From a virus: a DNA stretch of 31,881 bases. The notes under the pieces are model-generated. The model had not been told where the DNA came from. It made no database searches and saw only the letters and a program-made list of their open reading frames with translations. A program made the translations under genes and the position numbers. Shown one piece after another: positions 31,478 through 31,881 of this stretch. Within the stretch, counting starts at the first letter, position 1; the number at the start of each line of letters is the position of its first letter. The stretch is taken from the IMG/VR virus record IMGVR_UViG_3300046750_000091, positions 1 to 31,881 of that record; one strand, 5' to 3'.

Positions 31478-31609
31478 CTAGAAATCTGGTTCGCCGTGCT
31501 CATCGAGCACTGGCATTCTGAATTTATATTCTCGGGGCTCTGGCTTTGGTCGGGGCTCCTCTTCTTCAAGAGGAATAACCCCGAGCCTACGCAGTTCCGC
31601 CTCATCCAT
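31478..31609 (-). CDS. 43-residue acidic mini-protein
   Basis: An open frame from ATG 31609 (sharing the ATGGATGA junction with the upstream gene's TGA) to TAG 31480-31478, 8 bases before the next gene. The protein MDEAELRRLGVIPLEEEEPR continues Pro/Glu-rich and ends VLDEHGEPDF. The junctions fit the cluster's coupling pattern. Composition suggests it is disordered. No function assigned. Confidence 0.5.
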   Translation of the reverse strand: MDEAELRRLGVIPLEEEEPRPKPEPREYKFRMPVLDEHGEPDF

Positions 31610-31881
31610 GGACAGGAATCTTGCCCATGTAATACATTAACGCAATATCTTCGGGCATGTCGTTGAGGATCTTACGGCGAACCTTCTGATTCGGAAGCTT
31701 AGTCCAATCACCATTAGTGACAGGTGGATGCCAATCAGATTGATAGACGCCCTCTTCGTTCTCAAACAAGAACAAACATTTCTTCTTCATGGCGCGTTTC
31801 ATATCCTTCCGAGCAAGGTGCTCGTCCAAACGTTTACCGCACCATGTCTCCAGATCCTCACCCCATCCCTCTGGAAAGAGT
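31602..31881 (-). CDS. Unknown gene, 5' part beyond the window
   Basis: The frame read leftward is open from the right edge (the first complete codon begins at 31880) to a TGA at 31604-31602, at least 92 residues. An in-frame TTG at 31829 could look like a start, but the frame continues upstream with coherent residues (EGWGEDLETWCGKR), so the gene is probably longer. The sequence then has Lys-rich KDMKRAMKKKCLFLFENEEG, Trp/Pro-rich SDWHPPVTNGDWTKLPNQ and a helical C-terminus ending in GKIPVHG. Not recognised. Confidence 0.6.
   Translation of the reverse strand, partial: LFPEGWGEDLETWCGKRLDEHLARKDMKRAMKKKCLFLFENEEGVYQSDWHPPVTNGDWTKLPNQKVRRKILNDMPEDIALMYYMGKIPVHG

Noticed and set aside
1-31881. 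CRISPR array, tRNA or rRNA gene, insertion sequence
   Set aside because: No regularly spaced identical repeats, no cloverleaf-like intergenic DNA and no transposase motifs were seen; nearly all bases are in compact phage genes.

Overview
The window reads as 31.9 kb of a tailed bacteriophage genome (or phage contig), most likely a marine podovirus-like phage. The grounds are a P22 gp4-like tail accessory protein, an SU10-type adaptor-like protein, a P22 gp10-like tail hub or nozzle protein, very large internal-virion-type proteins, tail fibres rich in Thr/Ser/Gly repeats, and a compact replication module with a family A DNA polymerase. Genes are packed end to end, with many ATGA, TAATG or TGATG stop/start overlaps and almost no intergenic DNA. 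No stretch over about 100 bases lacks a gene. I see no tRNA, rRNA, CRISPR array, insertion sequence, integrase, RNA polymerase, terminase, portal, capsid or lysis gene, so the packaging/head module probably lies off the left edge. The host cannot be read from the sequence; a marine alphaproteobacterium is a guess from the gene repertoire.

Layout. (1) Positions 1-2867, plus strand: small virion-associated genes and head-to-tail connector genes. (2) 2886-7928, plus: adhesion module, with a long fibre ending in an S74 self-cleaving chaperone, two repeat-rich fibre proteins and a glycine-rich adhesin-like protein. (3) 7930-10186, plus: an accessory island with an acidic protein, a cysteine-rich mini-protein and three consecutive 2-oxoglutarate/Fe(II) oxygenase-like genes. 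(4) 10244-19559, plus: tail hub and internal virion/ejection-type proteins, ending with a 1371-residue protein. (5) 19560-27426, minus: replication operon, read right to left: coiled-coil protein, SSB-like protein, [terminator], AEP-type primase, AlpA-like regulator, UvrD-like helicase, DUF6378-like protein, family A DNA polymerase and two small or unknown genes. (6) 27503-29196, plus: SNF2-type helicase plus a small partner, divergent from the replication operon. (7) 29249-31881, minus: a run of small early-type genes (ribbon-helix-helix and helix-turn-helix regulators, a two-CxxCxGxG zinc protein, coiled coils), ending at a strong terminator.

How it fits together: the SNF2 helicase and replication operon share a 76-bp divergent control region. 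The small-gene cluster is read toward them and stopped by a hairpin plus T7 that lies inside the end of the helicase partner gene. The structural operon and the replication operon meet tail to tail with no base between their stop codons. The most unusual points are the triple oxygenase island beside a glycine/proline-rich adhesin, mirror-ordered NPYL motifs at the two ends of the giant virion protein, SSB-like DIPF tails on both the SSB-like protein and the primase, the Leu-762 type polymerase, and regulators embedded in the operons.
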